The notes under the pieces were generated by a model. That model did not search any database. It was not told where the DNA came from and worked only from the letters and a program-made list of their open reading frames with translations. The position numbers and the translations under genes are program-made. A stretch of DNA of 64,000 nucleotides. Origin: Amycolatopsis australiensis (lineage in GTDB: Bacteria; Actinomycetota; Actinomycetes; Mycobacteriales; Pseudonocardiaceae). Positions 35,126 to 43,674 of this stretch are shown here, in pieces. Each line of letters starts with the position of its first letter. The first letter of the stretch is position 1. Where the stretch lies: contig NZ_FPJG01000006.1 of NCBI RefSeq assembly GCF_900119165.1, positions 2,542,001 through 2,606,000 of the forward strand, in the 5' to 3' direction.

Positions 35126-35892
35126 CACAGCCTCCCGAGGAACTTCTCGACGGCGGCGAGCCACTCGCCGGGGGCCTCCCCGCCGATGTCGTGGCCGGCC
35201 TCGATCTCGACCAGCTCGGCGCCGGGGATGCCGTCGGCGAGCTCCCGCGCCAATGCGGGCGACGCGATCCCGTCCAGGGTCGTCGCGACGACGAGCGCCG
35301 GAACGGCGATCGAGGCCAGCTCGGCGCGGGTGTCGACCTGCGCGACCAGGCCGACCTGCTCCGGGCTGCCGGCGGGGACGAAGGCGGCCAGCTCGGAGAC
35401 GGCGGTCTCGAGTTCGGCCGCCGACATCGCTTCGAGGTGCTTTCCGCCGGTCCCGACGAGCATGAGGAACTTCGCGAGCAGCTCGCGGTCGCCCTCCAGC
35501 AGCGACGCCCAGATGTCGGCGGCGAGCCGCATCCGGTGGTCGAGCCGGGCGAACCCGCTGGTCAGGACGAGTCCGGTGACGCGGCCGGGATGGCGCGTGG
35601 TGGCGCGGACCGCGACCGCCGTGCCGAGCGAGTACCCGAGGATCGCGAAGCGCTCCAGCCCGGCGCCGACGGCGATCGCGACCAGCTCGTCGGCGACTTC
35701 GTCGAGGTCGAGCGCGCGGCCGGCGCGCGGGGTGGCGCCGGAGCCGGGGTAGTCCGGGCCGACGACGGTGTGCGTGCGCGCGAGGTCGTCCACGATCGGG
35801 CCGAAGTTGCCCTCGACACTGCCGCCGGCGCCGTGGGCGAGCAGGAGACCCGGGCCGGAGCCGCGGACGACGTGGTGGAAATGTTCGGTCAT
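35125..35892 (-). CDS. Alpha/beta-fold hydrolase
   Basis: A 255-residue hydrolase with HGAGGS (oxyanion region), nucleophile elbow GYSLGTA, an acid in ALVVATTLDGIAS and a candidate histidine in EIEAGHDIGGEAP. The family covers esterases, lactonases and haloperoxidase-like enzymes, so the reaction cannot be assigned. I chose the internal ATG (MTEHFHHVV) because the promoter -10 element at 35900-35905 would lie on top of the upstream ATG; the message would be nearly leaderless. Confidence 0.82.
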   Translation of the reverse strand: MTEHFHHVVRGSGPGLLLAHGAGGSVEGNFGPIVDDLARTHTVVGPDYPGSGATPRAGRALDLDEVADELVAIAVGAGLERFAILGYSLGTAVAVRATTRHPGRVTGLVLTSGFARLDHRMRLAADIWASLLEGDRELLAKFLMLVGTGGKHLEAMSAAELETAVSELAAFVPAGSPEQVGLVAQVDTRAELASIAVPALVVATTLDGIASPALARELADGIPGAELVEIEAGHDIGGEAPGEWLAAVEKFLGRL

Positions 35893-35948
35893 GCCGGCGA
35901 CGTTAGGCATTCACATCGGTGTCAAGGTCAACCTTTTCCGGGGGTCGG
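35893..35948 (-). promoter_or_regulatory. Candidate MerR-type promoter of the hydrolase operon
   Basis: On the minus strand TTGACC (35931-35926) and TAACGT (35905-35900) are separated by 20 bases, the over-long spacer typical of MerR-activated promoters. A dyad TTGAC-N6-GTGAA lies within the spacer. The divergent merR-like gene starts 18 bases away on the other side. Confidence 0.55.
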
Positions 35949-36296
35949 ATGCGGATCGGGGAGCTCGCGAAGCGCACCGGCGTCAGCACGCGGCTGCTGC
36001 GCTACTACGAGGAACAGGGCCTGCTGGCCGCTTCCCGCGACAGCAACGGCTACCGCTGCTACGGCGAGGACGCCGTCGTGCGCGTGCGCCAGATCCGGCG
36101 GCTGCTGGGCGCCGGGCTGAACACCGAGGTGATCGCGTCGGCGCTGCAGTGCGCGCGCGGCGAGGAGGCCCACCTGGACCTGTGCCCGGAGCTGGCGCGG
36201 CTGCTGCACCGGGAGCTGACGGCGATGGACGACCGGATCGGCGACCTGCAGCGGCGGCGCACCGCGCTGGCCGGGTACTTGTCCGCCGGGTCCTGA
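35949..36296 (+). CDS. MerR-family transcriptional regulator
   Basis: A 115-residue regulator with the MerR wHTH at the N-terminus (MRIGELAKRTGVSTRLLRYY, EEQGLLAASRDSNGYRCYGE) and a helical dimerisation segment ending in a short tail. There is one cysteine in ALQCARG and one in LDLCPEL, which do not form a clear metal site. Divergent from the hydrolase-LLM operon across a promoter with a 20-base spacer, which it probably twists into activity. Confidence 0.87.
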   Translation: MRIGELAKRTGVSTRLLRYYEEQGLLAASRDSNGYRCYGEDAVVRVRQIRRLLGAGLNTEVIASALQCARGEEAHLDLCPELARLLHRELTAMDDRIGDLQRRRTALAGYLSAGS

Positions 36297-36392
36297 GGGC
36301 GCCTCGATACGCTGGACGGCGTGGGACCGGCGCGTGTCCTGACGGGGGAGTTCCGCCTGGTGTGCCAGGCTTGACGAGGTGAAGGACGACGA

Positions 36393-37259
36393 GTGAATCG
36401 GCAGCCGCTGCGCCTGGCCATCATCGAGGCCACCCGGATTCTCGAGCGCGCCGGCGTCGCCTCGCCGCGGTTCGACGCCGAGGTGATCGCCGCGCACGTG
36501 CTCGGGGTCGATCGCGGGCGGCTGCCGATGGTGCCGCTGGTGGACCCGCCGGTCATCGAGGCCATCGGCCAGCTCGTCCAGCAACGCGCGAAGCGGATTC
36601 CGCTGCAGTACCTGACGGGCTGGGCGGCGCTCGGGGACATCACGGTGGCGGTCGGCGCGGGGGTGTTCGTGCCGCGGCCGGAGACCGAGCTGCTGCTCGA
36701 ATGGGGCCTCAAGTTCCTGCAGGGCCGGGAGTTCCCGGTGGTGGTGGACCTGTGCACGGGCTCGGGCGCGCTGGCGCTCGCGGTGGCGCACGCGCGCCCG
36801 GACGCGGTGGTCTACGCGGTGGACGTCGACCCGCAGGCGCTGGCCTGGGCCCGCCACAACGCGGACGTCCACGCCGACGCGGGCAACACCCCGATCCGGC
36901 TGTACTCGGGCGACATCGGCGACCCGACGATGTTCGCGGAGCTCGACGGCCTGGTCGACCTGGTGCTGTGCAACCCGCCGTACGTCCCGGAGGGCACGCC
37001 GGTGCCCCCGGAGGTGGCGGAGCACGATCCGCCGCGAGCGGTGTTCGCGGAGGAGAGCGGCCTGGCGGTGATCCGCCACGCGATCGCGGCGGGAGCCCGG
37101 CTGCTGCGTCCGGGCGGCGGACTGGCGATCGAGCACGACGACACGCACGGCTCGGCGGTCCCGGCGCTGGTGCGAGCCCGTCGGGTACTGACCGGGGTGG
37201 AGGACCACACGGACCTGACCGGCCGGGCCCGGTTCGTCACCGCTCGCCGGTTGGGCTGA
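36393..37259 (+). CDS. prmC: Release factor glutamine methyltransferase
   Basis: Methylates the glutamine of the GGQ motif in release factors. The 288-residue class I SAM methyltransferase has the SAM motif DLCTGSGALALAVA (119-132) and the catalytic NPPY (194-197, in LVLCNPPYVPEG), after an N-terminal helical domain that recognises the release factor. The start is GTG. Normally adjacent to prfA and tsaC; here both neighbours are displaced by accessory genes. Confidence 0.95.
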   Translation: MNRQPLRLAIIEATRILERAGVASPRFDAEVIAAHVLGVDRGRLPMVPLVDPPVIEAIGQLVQQRAKRIPLQYLTGWAALGDITVAVGAGVFVPRPETELLLEWGLKFLQGREFPVVVDLCTGSGALALAVAHARPDAVVYAVDVDPQALAWARHNADVHADAGNTPIRLYSGDIGDPTMFAELDGLVDLVLCNPPYVPEGTPVPPEVAEHDPPRAVFAEESGLAVIRHAIAAGARLLRPGGGLAIEHDDTHGSAVPALVRARRVLTGVEDHTDLTGRARFVTARRLG

Positions 37260-37418
37260 ACGGTCCAGCGTCCGGACGTGATCTTCGCCGGTACCGGACA
37301 CGCCGACCCGAATGGCCCTGGTGGGGCCCCATGATCACCAGTAGAACGAACTAGCCGTTCACGGCGTTTCGACTCGGAGGTGAGTGCGCGTTCGCGCGCG
37401 ACGAGGGGTGTCTTTGCC

Positions 37419-40400
37419 ATGCCGAAAAGATCGAGACTGCGCGCGCTCATTGCTGCAGTGGTGTCCGTCGCGACCGTTACGAGCCTCCTGACCGCGCCGG
37501 TCGCGCACGCCGACCCCGCGCCTGAGGCGCCGGCGAGCGTGCAGGCGCGGGCCCGGACGCTGGCGATCTGGCGCTCCGCCGGTACGCGGGTCCGGGCGGC
37601 CGCGGCGCAGGCGCTCACCGGCTCCGACACTGACGTGACGGCCTTCCTGGCCGGCGGCTTCCGGAACGCCGCCTCGATCGACGACCGGATCAGCGTCAAC
37701 CAGATGCTGGCCTCGGGCGGGCCGACCGTCCAGGCGGCCGCGCAGGCCGCGCTCGACGCCACGGACCCGTCGGGCCTGCGGACGTTCCTCGACTCGGGGT
37801 GGCGCACGCCGTGGCAGACCGACCAGCGCGTCCAGGTCAACCAGGTGCAGGCGGTCGGCGGCCCGCAGGTCCGGGCCGCTGCCCAGACCGCACTGGACAC
37901 CGCGACGCCGGAGGCGCTCCAGGCCTTCCTGCAGTCCGGGTGGCAGGAGCCGTACCGGACCGACCAGCGGATCCGGGTCGACCAGCTGGTCAGCGCGGGC
38001 GGCCCAGAGGTGCGCAAGGCCGGGCAGGTCGCGCTGGACGACGGGTCGCTCGAAGCGCTGAACCGGTTCCTGCAGTCCGAATGGGACGTCGCGCAGGCCC
38101 GTGACCTGGAGACGGCCACGGTCGCGCAGCTGGCGAGCGCGGCCAAGGACGCCGGTGACGAGGCCTCGCGGGAAACGCAGGCGGCGGACGACGCGGCCAA
38201 GCGAGCCGTCCAGGAAGCCGACCTGGCCCGGCAGGCCGCGGTCGTCGCGGCCAACGCGACCCAAGCGGCGCAGGGTAACGCCGCCGACGCCGCGGCCGCC
38301 GCCGGACGTGCCGCGGACGCGGCGAACCGGGCGGCGCAGGCGGCGAAGGAAGCCGTCGGCGCGGCCAACGCGGCGAGTGCCGCGGCGCGGGTCGCGGCGT
38401 CGGCCGCGGCGCGGGCCGCGACCGCTGCCTCGCTGGCAAGCACCGCCGCGGGCCGCGCCCAGCGCGCCGCCGCGGACACCGCGCTGGACGTGAGGAACGT
38501 GCCAGCTGCCCGGAAGGCCGCCGAAGACGCCCGGGACGCGGCGCGCAACGCCCACGATGTGGCCGAAGCAGCGCTGAAGGCCGGTGACGCCGCGAGGAAG
38601 GCGGGTGAGGCAGCGGGAGCGGCGAAGTCCGCGGGGCAGCACGCCGCCGACGCCGCTCAGGCCGCCGTCGACGCGGGCAACTTCGCCTCGAGTGCCGGCG
38701 CGGACGCCCGGGCCGCCCGGGCGGCGGCCGCCAACGCCCGCAACCAGGCAGCGCGTGCCGCCCGCGCGGCGGGTGCCGCACAGAACTTCGCCGCCATCGC
38801 CGCCGACGCGGCTTACGCCTCGAAGGCGGCCGCCGATCGCGCCGCCGCCGACGCGGAGGTCGCCGCCGCGGCGGCGGAGGACGCCGCCAACCACGCCGTG
38901 GACGCCGCGGACGCCGCCCGGGTCGCCACCGAGCACGCCAACGCGGCCGCGGTGGCCGCCCAGCGCGCGGTCGAGGCCGCCGGGAAGGCCAAGGCGGTCC
39001 ACGACGCGGCGAGCCAGGCCGAAGCCGAGCGGGTCGCGACGATGGCCGAACAGGCCGACGAAGCCGCGCTGGCCGCGCAGACCGCGGTCGCCGGCGAGCA
39101 GGCCGGCGCCGACTGGACGGCGACCCAGGAAGCCACCCGGGACGCCGAGACCAAGCGGCTGATCGCGGAGGCGACGGCACCCGGCGCCACGGACGCGGTC
39201 GCCACCCGGGACGGTCGCCAGGTCGCCTTGCGGCTGATCGCCACCGGCGGCACCTGGACCAGTGCAGCCGCGGAGTCCGCGCTCATCGGCACCGACGCCG
39301 AGGCCGCCGCGTACGTCCGCACCGGCCTTCGCGTGGCCGCGGGCCAGGACGACCGGCTCACGCTGCAGAGGCTGGCCGAATCCGGCACGGACAACTTCAA
39401 GAAGGCGGCCGACGCCGCGCTCGCGGGCACCGACGACGCCGTGCGCACGTTCCTCGCCACCCAGGACTACGCCGGGCGTGACACCGACGACCGGATCGCG
39501 GTCGACCAGATCCTGGCGGCCGCTCAGCAGGCCCACCAGAACGTGCTCCAGGCGGCCGCGCAGAAGGCGCTCGACACCGGCACCGACGCGGCGTACCGGA
39601 CCTTCCTGTCGAAGAACCAGTTCACCGCGGCGGCGAACGACGACCGGATCGCGGTCAACCAGCTGATGAGTGCCCCCACCAGCGGTCCGGAGCTGAAGGG
39701 CATGGCGCAGGCCGCGCTCGACGGCCCGACCGGTTTCGTCCGTGACTTCCTGCGGGTCGGCCAGTTCGTCGCCGGCCGGCACGACCTGGAGGCCGCGGCG
39801 CACGACGCCGAGGTCAGCGGCTACCTCGCCACGGCGGCGCAAACGGCCGCCAAGGCCACCCAGGACGCCGCCGAAGCCCAGCAGAGCGCGGCGATCGCGC
39901 GGGGAGCGGCCAACGAAGCCGACGGCTACGCGGCCCAGGCGGCCAAGTCCGCCGCAGAGGCCGGGAGGTACGCGGCCCAGGCGCACGACTCGGCTCAGCA
40001 GGCCGCCAAGTCGGCGCAGGACGCGGCGAACTCCGCCGCGACCGCGACGCGGGCGGCCAATGCCGCCAAGGCGTCGTCCGACCAGGCGACGCGCTCGGCC
40101 GCGCGGGCGACGGCGTCGGCCAAGGCCGCGGCGGGTTCGGCGAGCGCCGCGTTCGGCGACGCCCGCAAGGCCTACGACATGGCGGTCATCGCGGGCAAGG
40201 ACGCGAACGCGGCCATCGAGGCCGCGAACGACGCCCGCACCATCGCGATCAAGAAGTACAACGACGACCGGGCGGCGTTCGCCTTCATGCACGCCGACAC
40301 GTGCCGGATCAGCAGTCATGGGAGCCAGGAGGACTACCAGGACTGCCTGAGCTTCCTCGCGGCGTCGCCGCAGGACCAGGTGTTCACGATCTACCAGCGC

Positions 40401-41153
40401 GGGCAGTTCTGCGAGAAGGTCTACGGCGGGCGGGACGACTCGTTCAAGGAGTGCGTGTCCGACGCGGCCACGCCGGAGTTCCGGGCGGACCGGTTCCTCG
40501 ACCTCACCCAGAAGCTGGCCGACTACCTCGCCGCGCTGGCGAACGGCCTGGCGGTGGGGATCGGCGTCACCGGGTGCGCGCTCTCCACGATCTGTGGCAT
40601 GCTCGCCCTCTCGACGATGCCCGAGGGCGCGGCGTTGTTCCCCTTCCTGGAATTCGGCGCGGGTGCGTTCGCCGGTGGCGGCACGGCCTCGATCGGGGTG
40701 CAGATCCTCCGGCAGGAGTCGGTCGCCTCGACGGCGGTGCGCGCGGCGATCGAGAACGAGGCACGAATCTCGTCACAGCTGGCCGAAGTCGACCGGATCC
40801 AGCGGCTCGGCATGGACTGGGCGAAGGGCGGCCAGTTCCACCAGGAGGAGCTGGACATCGCGGTGCTGGTGGAGCAGAAGCTCGGCATCCGCCTCACGCG
40901 CTGGCCGGTCCCGGACGTCGGTCCGGACTGGGTGGGCAGTGACGGGAAGTTCTACGATGCGGTGGGTCCGTTCACACTCGAAACCTTCGACGAGCAATGG
41001 GCCCTGGGCAACGTGCAGGCGTCGATCCTCAAGCACATTTCCCGCAAGTCCGACTTCGTGCCGATCGACACGATCGGCTTGAACCCGCAGCAGGTGCAGA
41101 AGATCAAGGACTTCATCAAGCCTGTGGAACCGTTCGTCTTCATCCTGAGGTGA
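37419..41153 (+). CDS. Secreted ALF-repeat / coiled-coil protein with toxin-like C-terminus
   Basis: A 1244-residue exported protein. Order: signal peptide 1-31 (ending PVAHA); four ALF repeats ~60-225, each with a pattern like AAQAALDATDPSGLRTFLDSG and DDRISVNQ; an alanine-rich coiled coil ~230-555; a second ALF block ~595-790; a second alanine-rich coil ~795-945; a four-cysteine segment (C962, C976, C998, C1012); a hydrophobic Gly/Ala stretch ~1033-1095; and a compact C-terminal domain ~1110-1244. That domain has EELDIAVLVEQKLGIRL, PDWVGSDGKFYDAVGPF and FDEQWALGNVQASILKHI, the look of a nuclease toxin tip in polymorphic toxins. A 126-residue gene starts three bases later. ATG chosen with GAGGGG upstream. 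ALF repeats are an established Pfam family of unknown function; the toxin role is inference. Confidence 0.8.
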   Translation: MPKRSRLRALIAAVVSVATVTSLLTAPVAHADPAPEAPASVQARARTLAIWRSAGTRVRAAAAQALTGSDTDVTAFLAGGFRNAASIDDRISVNQMLASGGPTVQAAAQAALDATDPSGLRTFLDSGWRTPWQTDQRVQVNQVQAVGGPQVRAAAQTALDTATPEALQAFLQSGWQEPYRTDQRIRVDQLVSAGGPEVRKAGQVALDDGSLEALNRFLQSEWDVAQARDLETATVAQLASAAKDAGDEASRETQAADDAAKRAVQEADLARQAAVVAANATQAAQGNAADAAAAAGRAADAANRAAQAAKEAVGAANAASAAARVAASAAARAATAASLASTAAGRAQRAAADTALDVRNVPAARKAAEDARDAARNAHDVAEAALKAGDAARKAGEAAGAAKSAGQHAADAAQAAVDAGNFASSAGADARAARAAAANARNQAARAARAAGAAQNFAAIAADAAYASKAAADRAAADAEVAAAAAEDAANHAVDAADAARVATEHANAAAVAAQRAVEAAGKAKAVHDAASQAEAERVATMAEQADEAALAAQTAVAGEQAGADWTATQEATRDAETKRLIAEATAPGATDAVATRDGRQVALRLIATGGTWTSAAAESALIGTDAEAAAYVRTGLRVAAGQDDRLTLQRLAESGTDNFKKAADAALAGTDDAVRTFLATQDYAGRDTDDRIAVDQILAAAQQAHQNVLQAAAQKALDTGTDAAYRTFLSKNQFTAAANDDRIAVNQLMSAPTSGPELKGMAQAALDGPTGFVRDFLRVGQFVAGRHDLEAAAHDAEVSGYLATAAQTAAKATQDAAEAQQSAAIARGAANEADGYAAQAAKSAAEAGRYAAQAHDSAQQAAKSAQDAANSAATATRAANAAKASSDQATRSAARATASAKAAAGSASAAFGDARKAYDMAVIAGKDANAAIEAANDARTIAIKKYNDDRAAFAFMHADTCRISSHGSQEDYQDCLSFLAASPQDQVFTIYQRGQFCEKVYGGRDDSFKECVSDAATPEFRADRFLDLTQKLADYLAALANGLAVGIGVTGCALSTICGMLALSTMPEGAALFPFLEFGAGAFAGGGTASIGVQILRQESVASTAVRAAIENEARISSQLAEVDRIQRLGMDWAKGGQFHQEELDIAVLVEQKLGIRLTRWPVPDVGPDWVGSDGKFYDAVGPFTLETFDEQWALGNVQASILKHISRKSDFVPIDTIGLNPQQVQKIKDFIKPVEPFVFILR

Positions 41154-41156
41154 CCC

Positions 41157-41537
41157 GTGTCCGCTGACTTCATCGTCGATCCACCGGGGAAGCGCCTCCC
41201 CGATTTCCTCGACTGGATGCCACCCCGCGGGTTGCTGCGCATGGTCCTCGAGCTCGTCGCCGAGGAAATCGACGACGAGGCGGTGGCCGCGAGCCTGCGT
41301 GAGTTCGTCGCCGGGGGCTACGCGTTCTTCGCCCTGAGCAATTACTCGGCGACGCAGGCCGCCGCGATCATGAAGGTGATCCGGGAGAAGCTGCCGGCCG
41401 CGGCCTGGGAGTGGTTCCCGGACAGCGAGAGCGCGCGGGGGGTCGTCGAGGAGCTGGTCGAGATGGTCGAAGAGGCCGAGGCCGCGCCACCGGGGGTGAC
41501 AAAGCGACCAGACTTTCGTCGTGGGGCAAGCGGGTAG
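41157..41537 (+). CDS. Small cytoplasmic protein, candidate immunity partner of the ALF protein
   Basis: A 126-residue acidic, helical protein with no signal peptide or membrane span. It starts with a GTG three bases after the stop of the large ALF protein. Features include FLDWMPPRGLLRMVLELVAE, GYAFFALSNYSATQAAAIMK and a very acidic stretch GVVEELVEMVEEAEAA. I do not recognise the family. Position, size and acidity are those of an immunity protein neutralising the C-terminal domain of its neighbour. The frame beyond ~residue 110 is of lower-complexity composition. Confidence 0.65.
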   Translation: MSADFIVDPPGKRLPDFLDWMPPRGLLRMVLELVAEEIDDEAVAASLREFVAGGYAFFALSNYSATQAAAIMKVIREKLPAAAWEWFPDSESARGVVEELVEMVEEAEAAPPGVTKRPDFRRGASG

Positions 41538-41585
41538 ATCCGCGCGCCGAGGCAGAAGCCGGACAGCGCGGCTCAATACGGTCGA

Positions 41586-41620
41586 TCACTGGGAACCGTC
41601 ACCCCGCCGGTTCCCAGTGA
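41586..41620. promoter_or_regulatory. Perfect 13-base hairpin abutting the M6 protease ribosome site
   Basis: TCACTGGGAACCG (41586-41598) and CGGTTCCCAGTGA (41608-41620) form a perfect inverted repeat with a 9-base spacer. The right arm runs directly into AAGGAG, and the start codon follows at 41632. It may be a repressor operator or an mRNA hairpin that limits access to the ribosome site; it could also end transcription from the upstream pair. Confidence 0.6.
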
Positions 41621-41631
41621 AGGAGCCGCAG

Positions 41632-43605
41632 ATGCGCCGCAGAACCCCGAAAGCGCTCGCCCTGCTCGCCGCCGTTGCCGTTCTCTCCGGGGTCGGTGCC
41701 GGTGCCGCCGACGCCGAGCCGCTCACCCGTGGCTGGCCGGCCCCGATCGACGCCGCGCACTGGGAGAACCAGGACCACATGACCTGGTCGGACTACCGCA
41801 AGGTCCCCGGCACGAACTGGGCCGATCCGAGCCTCAAGCCGACCCAGCGCACCTTCAAGGGCGCCGTCGTCCTCGCCGACTACCCCGACGAGGACTTCGT
41901 CGTCACGAAACCGGCGCGCTCGACCGTGTTCGGCAACCCCGCGCCGTCCGCGGCGAACATCCCGCGGGCGAACGTCGCGCAGTACTACCAGGACTTCCTC
42001 AACAAGCCCGAGGCGCTGAACAACGGGCACACCATCAACGAGTACTGGATGGAGGACTCGGGCGGCCGCTTCGGCGTGCAGCTGACCGCGTTCGGGCCGT
42101 ACCGGATGCCCGGGAAGTCCTACGAGTACGGCATGGAGTTCCAGCCGGGCGCGTGCCCGCCGGGCGCGGACTGCACGCGGGACATCCGCAAGGACGCCGG
42201 GGACGCCTGGCGTGCCGACGTCGGCGACGCGGCGAAGCAGTTCGACTTCGTCTTCTACCTTTCCGCCGGCCAGGACGAGAGCTCGACCTGGCAGGAGTTC
42301 GGCGAGATGAAGTTCGGCACCAAGGAGAACGTGCCGGACAGCTTCGGCCCGCCGAACCACGACCTGCCCAACTACGCGGCGACGCGGTACGTGCCGTGGA
42401 CGTCGTGGGCGTCGGCGGCGAGCATCTGGCCGAACGCCGAGAACGGCAGCTCGGTGCAGGCCGAAAGCTCCGGCCAGTCGACCTACGCCCACGAGTTCAG
42501 CCACATCCTGGGCATCGGCGACAATTACAACAACCCGTTCGGGAACCCGCCGTCGCGCAGCTACAGCGGGCCGTGGGACATGCTGTCGCGCGGCACGTTC
42601 AACGGTCCCGGCGGCCCGCACACGCGCTGGCAGATCCCGGCGACGCAGGGCAGCTCGATGGGCGCCCAGCACCAGCTGCGGAACAAGCTGAAGCTCGGCA
42701 TCGTCGATCCCGCCGACGTCCTGCAACTGGATCGGAACCAGCTGGCGGCCTCCGGTCCGGTGTCGGCACGGCTGACGGCGCGGGAGACCGAGGCCCAGCC
42801 CGGCGCGTTCACCGGGCTGAACATCAAGCTCACCGGCGGCGACAAGGCGCCGAAGTGCGACCGGTCGAAGGACCCGTTCTGCGACGGCGGCGGCTACGAC
42901 AACTACACGGTCGAGGTTGTCGACCGGATGGGCGCGGACTCCTTCGCGCCCGACTCCGGCGTGCTGATCACGAAGACGAAGAACAAGGACGACGCGCCCT
43001 TCGACTGGGTGATCGACGCCAACCCGCGGGACATCGGGATCACGGACTACACCAAGCCGGACGGCACCCCGGTGAAGATCACTGTCGGTGACTACCGGCA
43101 GCTCGACGACGCCCTGTTCAAGGCGGGCACGGGAGCGTCGAGCCCGTACGAGTACACCGACGAGGCCAACCGGCTGCGGTTCCTGATCACCGACGTGGCC
43201 AGGGACCGGCGGGGCATCCTGTCGTACACGGTCACGGTGGCGTCGCTCGACGGCTCGGGCAGCCAGTCCCGCGGCGCGGCGGTGACCCCGGCACCCCCGG
43301 CGTTCGCCCGCGGCGGCCTCGCGACCTGCGACTTCGGGCTGCTCAACACGGGGTCGGCCCGGGGAGCGCAGGCACCGTACGACACGGACACGTACCGGCT
43401 GAGCGTGTCGACGGACGCCCGCGGCTGGGAGGTCCGGCTGCCGAACGAGCTGGCGACGGCGAAGTTCGGCGGGCACGTGAAGGTCCCGGCGTACGCGAAA
43501 CGCGGCCAGGGCGGCGACCTGACGGCAAGGGTGAAGCTGACGGCGACGTCGGTGAGCGACCCGTCGAAGACGGCGACGGCCAGCTGCACGGCGTTCGGCT
43601 TCTGA
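41632..43605 (+). CDS. Secreted M6-family (immune inhibitor A-like) metalloprotease
   Basis: A 657-residue exported protease. The signal peptide is residues 1-28 (ending GAADA/EP). The catalytic motif HEFSHILGIGD (287-297) fits the M6 pattern HExxHxxGxxD, and SGPWDMLSRGTF provides the following Met-turn-like segment. The pro-region and N-terminal part carry QRTFKGAVVLADYPDEDF, typical of M6. C-terminal ~150 residues form a beta-rich module (ASLDGSGSQSRGAAV onward). It should be a zinc endopeptidase acting outside the cell. The ATG has AAGGAG upstream. Confidence 0.9.
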   Translation: MRRRTPKALALLAAVAVLSGVGAGAADAEPLTRGWPAPIDAAHWENQDHMTWSDYRKVPGTNWADPSLKPTQRTFKGAVVLADYPDEDFVVTKPARSTVFGNPAPSAANIPRANVAQYYQDFLNKPEALNNGHTINEYWMEDSGGRFGVQLTAFGPYRMPGKSYEYGMEFQPGACPPGADCTRDIRKDAGDAWRADVGDAAKQFDFVFYLSAGQDESSTWQEFGEMKFGTKENVPDSFGPPNHDLPNYAATRYVPWTSWASAASIWPNAENGSSVQAESSGQSTYAHEFSHILGIGDNYNNPFGNPPSRSYSGPWDMLSRGTFNGPGGPHTRWQIPATQGSSMGAQHQLRNKLKLGIVDPADVLQLDRNQLAASGPVSARLTARETEAQPGAFTGLNIKLTGGDKAPKCDRSKDPFCDGGGYDNYTVEVVDRMGADSFAPDSGVLITKTKNKDDAPFDWVIDANPRDIGITDYTKPDGTPVKITVGDYRQLDDALFKAGTGASSPYEYTDEANRLRFLITDVARDRRGILSYTVTVASLDGSGSQSRGAAVTPAPPAFARGGLATCDFGLLNTGSARGAQAPYDTDTYRLSVSTDARGWEVRLPNELATAKFGGHVKVPAYAKRGQGGDLTARVKLTATSVSDPSKTATASCTAFGF

Positions 43606-43674
43606 TCCCGGCCCTCGTGAGTGGTGAGTGGGGTTGGCAGCCTCTGTGCTGTCTCAGGACCTCACAGACGGATG

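Noticed and set aside
37359..40319. 986-codon minus-strand open frame opposite the ALF protein
   Set aside because: High GC leaves the complement of alanine codons open. Composition is Arg/Gly-biased with no domain, while the plus frame has a signal peptide, repeats and a ribosome site.
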